From assembly GCA_020355145.1 (NCBI GenBank), contig CP070660.1, forward strand, positions 1,412,041 through 1,421,083: DNA of 9,043 nt. Reading direction: 5' to 3'. The notes beneath the pieces were generated by a model, which was not told the origin of the DNA, made no database searches, and saw only the letters and a program-made list of their open reading frames with translations. This document shows positions 6,611 through 9,043 of the stretch, piece by piece. Origin of the DNA: Deltaproteobacteria bacterium (lineage in GTDB: Bacteria; Desulfobacterota; DSM-4660; Desulfatiglandales; B25-G16). The translations under genes and the position numbers were made by a program. Positions within the stretch are counted from its first letter, which is position 1. The number at the start of each line of letters is the position of its first letter.

Positions 6611-7791
6611 TGGGGAAGAGAATCGGGCTGGAGGTCTCTTTGTCCGCTGCAGAGGCGGTGAAAATGGCAGATGTGGATTGCATTGCCGCATATCCCATCA
6701 CGCCCCAGACACATATCGTTGAACATCTCTCGGAGTTAGTCAATGACGGGGAGTTGGATGCGGAATTTATACCGGTGGAGTCCGAACACTCTGCCATGAG
6801 TGTGTGTACAGGTGTAGCAGCAGTGGGGGCAAGGGCATTTACCTGCACCAGTTCCCAGGGGCTTGCCTTGATGAACGAAATCGTCCATATCGCGGCGTCC
6901 ATGCGCCTTCCCATGGTGATGATCCTCGCAAACAGGTCCATGTCAGGCCCTATAAGCATCTGGAACGATCATACCGATGTCATGTCCATCCGGGATTGCG
7001 GCTGGATTCAGGTATTTGCCAATAACGGGCAGGAGGTATTTGATCACGTGCTTTTTGGATACAGGGTAGGGGAAAGCCAGAAGGTTATGCTGCCTGTTAT
7101 GATTCACATTGACGGTTTCATACTAACCCATGTTATCGAGCCTGTGGAGTTCTGGGAAACTCAACAGGTAGAGAGATATCTACCCGCGTTTAAGCCTATT
7201 CATGCCCTGCATCCTGACAGACCTGTCACTATGGGGGCCTTTGGAATGCCCTCCATGTTTTCGGAGGTTAAGGTGGCCCAGGATGAGGCCCTTATCCAAT
7301 CAAAGAGTGAGATCATGGCTGCATGGAATGAGCTTGGAGATCTCGTGGGGAGGTATTATAGACCTATCGAGACATATAGGAGTGAGGACGCAGAGACCTT
7401 ATTCATCACCCAGGGGAGCTTCGGTGAAACTGTTTCCCTGGTTGTTGATGCCCTGAGGGATGAGGGAAAACGAGTTGGGCTGCTCATGGATAGGCTCTGG
7501 AGGCCATTCCCTTTGGATGAATTTCGCCAGGCAGTCGGGAATGCAAGGAATTTGATCGTTATTGATAGGGCTATATCTTACGGAGGCCAGGGTGGACCAT
7601 TGGCAATGGATCTACGCTCGGCCCTCTACAAGGAGAGAAATCAGCCCAATATCACCAATTTTATCTGCGGGTTGGCGAGTCGAGATGTTACCATTGATGA
7701 TTTTAAGAATATGTTCAACAGATCCATGGAAAAGATAGAGGGAAATCCTCGGGAGGAAGACTTTGAATATTATGGTGTGAGGGGTAAATAA
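6610..7791 (+). CDS. porA: Pyruvate/2-oxoacid:ferredoxin oxidoreductase, alpha subunit
   Basis: This 393-residue chain has the usual length for separate PorA. Its N-terminal pyrimidine-binding domain includes YPITPQT (28-34), where T31 corresponds to a substrate-contacting threonine in characterised pyruvate enzymes. VESEHSA (56-62) carries the glutamate expected to contact the thiamine pyrimidine. NRSMSGPISIWNDH (108-121) places R109 where pyruvate enzymes have a carboxylate-binding arginine. DCGWIQ follows at 129-134. The later domain has GSFGETV and RLWRPFPLDEF, as in the family's transketolase C-terminal-like part. These signatures favour pyruvate (or a related branched oxoacid) over 2-oxoglutarate. 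The reaction is pyruvate, CoA and oxidised ferredoxin to acetyl-CoA, CO2 and reduced ferredoxin, and it is reversible. ATG overlaps the porD stop, and the TAA overlaps the porB ATG. Confidence 0.95.
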   Translation: MGKRIGLEVSLSAAEAVKMADVDCIAAYPITPQTHIVEHLSELVNDGELDAEFIPVESEHSAMSVCTGVAAVGARAFTCTSSQGLALMNEIVHIAASMRLPMVMILANRSMSGPISIWNDHTDVMSIRDCGWIQVFANNGQEVFDHVLFGYRVGESQKVMLPVMIHIDGFILTHVIEPVEFWETQQVERYLPAFKPIHALHPDRPVTMGAFGMPSMFSEVKVAQDEALIQSKSEIMAAWNELGDLVGRYYRPIETYRSEDAETLFITQGSFGETVSLVVDALRDEGKRVGLLMDRLWRPFPLDEFRQAVGNARNLIVIDRAISYGGQGGPLAMDLRSALYKERNQPNITNFICGLASRDVTIDDFKNMFNRSMEKIEGNPREEDFEYYGVRGK

Positions 7792-8726
7792 TGGAACCTA
7801 CCAATGTCTATGCATATAAGCTGATTAATAGAAAGGAGTATTTTTCACCAGGACATAGGGCCTGTCAGGGCTGTGCAGAGGCGTTAGCTGTAAGGCTTGT
7901 CGGCAAGGCACTGGGAAGAGATACGGTAGTTGCCTGTGCCACCGGTTGTATGGAGGTTGTATCAACACCCTTGCCCTTTACCAACTGGAATGTGCCATGG
8001 ATCCATGTCGCATTTGAAAATGCGGCAGCGGTTGCCTCAGGCGCTGAGGCAGGCATGAAGGCCTTGATGAGAAAGGGTAGGTTGCCCAAGAAAAGGATCA
8101 CCTTTCTTGCCATGGCAGGTGACGGGGGAACAAGCGATATCGGTGTTCAGGCCCTATCCGGTGCCTTGGAAAGGGGTCATGATTTTATCTATGTCTGCTA
8201 TGATAATGAGGCATATATGAATACCGGTATACAGAGATCGTCAGCAACCCCCTTTGGGGCATCAACTACGACATCTCCCGCAGGAAAGGTCGTACCAGGT
8301 CAGATAACCTGGAAGAAGAATATGCCCGAGATCGCTGCGGCGCATGATATCCCCTATGTAGCTACAGCCTGCCCAAGCTATCCGCTTGACCTTGTAGAAA
8401 AGGTGAAGAAGGGTGCAAGGGTCAAAGGCCCGGCATATATCCACATCCTTTCGGTATGCCCCACAGGCTGGCGACTGCCACCAGAGCTTTCCATAAAGGC
8501 CGGTCGCCTAGCGGTTGAGACAGGTGTATTTCCCCTCTATGAGGTGGAACATGGTCGCTATAAACTTACTATAGATACGGGAAAGCTACGTCCTGTAACG
8601 GATTATCTGAAAATACAGGGACGCTTTCGCCATCTGGATGAGGCAATGATAGCGAAGATTCAACAAAGGGTTGTGGAAGAATACGAGAGATTAAAGAAAA
8701 AGGTAAAGATGACGCAAGGAGACTAA
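7791..8726 (+). CDS. porB: Pyruvate/2-oxoacid:ferredoxin oxidoreductase, beta subunit (thiamine diphosphate and [4Fe-4S])
   Basis: This 311-residue chain binds thiamine diphosphate and the proximal [4Fe-4S] cluster. Four cysteines sit where PorB needs them: C25 and C28 (CQGC), C53 (ATGCMEV) and C223 (CPTGW). The diphosphate/Mg motif starts at G110-D111-G112 and continues to YDNEAYMNTG (137-146). The stretch IQRSSATPFGAST after it is strongly typical of pyruvate enzymes, as is NVPWIHVAFENAAA. The chain is complete, and GAGGGG (7779-7784) lies 6 bases before the ATG. The start overlaps the porA stop as TAATG, so alpha and beta are probably made in step. The TAA stop directly abuts the ATG of the next gene. 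Confidence 0.96.
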   Translation: MEPTNVYAYKLINRKEYFSPGHRACQGCAEALAVRLVGKALGRDTVVACATGCMEVVSTPLPFTNWNVPWIHVAFENAAAVASGAEAGMKALMRKGRLPKKRITFLAMAGDGGTSDIGVQALSGALERGHDFIYVCYDNEAYMNTGIQRSSATPFGASTTTSPAGKVVPGQITWKKNMPEIAAAHDIPYVATACPSYPLDLVEKVKKGARVKGPAYIHILSVCPTGWRLPPELSIKAGRLAVETGVFPLYEVEHGRYKLTIDTGKLRPVTDYLKIQGRFRHLDEAMIAKIQQRVVEEYERLKKKVKMTQGD

Positions 8727-9043
8727 ATGGACCCACAGGCTATTGATCAAATCTTAGAAAAATATGACTCCGAGCATTCCTCGATTATTACAATGTTGCA
8801 GGATTTGCAGGAAGAGGAGAATTATCTTCCTGAAAAGGATCTCGAGTATATCTCCGATAGGCTTTCCATGCCCCTGACGAGGATATACAGGATAGCCACC
8901 TTTTACAATGCCTTCAGCCTTACCCCCCGGGGAAAACATCTCATTAATGTCTGCTTGGGAACGGCCTGTCATGTAAGGGGGGCCGCAAGGGTCCTTGATA
9001 GATTAAAGATGGATCTTGGCATTGACGTTGGCGAGATGACAAA
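8727..9043 (+). CDS. nuoE: NuoE/HndA-like [2Fe-2S] thioredoxin-fold subunit, 5' part (cut by window end)
   Basis: An open frame begins at ATG 8727, immediately after the porB stop, and runs off the window (105 full codons). It shows the NuoE/24-kDa pattern: an N-terminal helical part with ENYLPEKDLEYIS, then RIYRIATFYNAFSLTPRGK, then INVCLGTACHVRGA. C76 and C81 form the first C-x4-C pair of the [2Fe-2S] site; the second pair lies beyond the window. AAGGAG (8716-8721) lies 5 bases before the ATG. Family members work with a NuoF-like NAD(P)H-flavin subunit in complex I, NAD-linked hydrogenases, formate dehydrogenases or bifurcating complexes. Tight linkage to por suggests a protein that passes electrons between ferredoxin or PorGDAB and NAD(H). 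Which complex cannot be told without the next genes. Confidence 0.88.
   Translation, partial: MDPQAIDQILEKYDSEHSSIITMLQDLQEEENYLPEKDLEYISDRLSMPLTRIYRIATFYNAFSLTPRGKHLINVCLGTACHVRGAARVLDRLKMDLGIDVGEMT

Noticed and set aside
6372..6959. Antisense open frame of 195 codons across porD/porA
   Set aside because: It lies fully opposite conserved iron-sulfur and thiamine-enzyme genes, crosses their junction and shows no recognisable domain. It is a shadow of sense-strand codon bias.

Overview
The window is a gene-dense stretch of bacterial DNA in which every supported gene reads on the + strand. It centres on the acetyl-CoA node. The genes point to an anaerobe: a four-subunit, oxygen-sensitive 2-oxoacid (pyruvate):ferredoxin oxidoreductase is followed by a NuoE-type [2Fe-2S] subunit. 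Arg codons AGG/AGA and Ile codon ATA are frequent, GC content is moderate, and several gene pairs overlap as TAATG or ATGA. A Desulfobacterota (former Deltaproteobacteria) anaerobe would fit, but this placement is an inference from gene content and was not tested by any search.

Region 1 (1-5641) looks like one operon. It starts with the 3' end of a universal stress protein-like gene, whose stop codon overlaps the first possible start of a GNAT acetyltransferase. Next come AMP-forming acetyl-CoA synthetase (acs), a soluble double-PAS histidine kinase whose start overlaps the acs stop, a stand-alone receiver-domain response regulator that overlaps the kinase, and an AcuC-type zinc-dependent lysine deacetylase with a TTG start. 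The set of acetyltransferase, Acs and deacetylase matches in logic the reversible lysine-acetylation switch known for Acs (Bacillus AcuA/AcsA/AcuC; Salmonella Pat/Acs/CobB). The Acs here carries the PX4GK target motif with lysine 613. The unusual element is a complete two-component pair placed between the enzyme and its presumed deacetylase.

Region 2 (5642-5751) is a 109-110 base spacer with a good sigma70-type promoter (TTGACA, 18-base spacer, TATAGA). It probably starts a second transcript.

Region 3 (5752-9043) is porG-porD-porA-porB, followed by a NuoE/HndA-like gene cut by the window end. The enzyme interconverts pyruvate and acetyl-CoA plus CO2 with ferredoxin. The NuoE-like gene suggests that further electron-transfer genes (NuoF-like) follow outside the window.

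Together the two units could run acetate to acetyl-CoA to pyruvate (assimilation) or the reverse (pyruvate to acetate). The acetylation module would gate the Acs step. No RNA genes, mobile elements, CRISPR arrays or long repeats were seen. No gene-free stretch exceeds about 110 bases.
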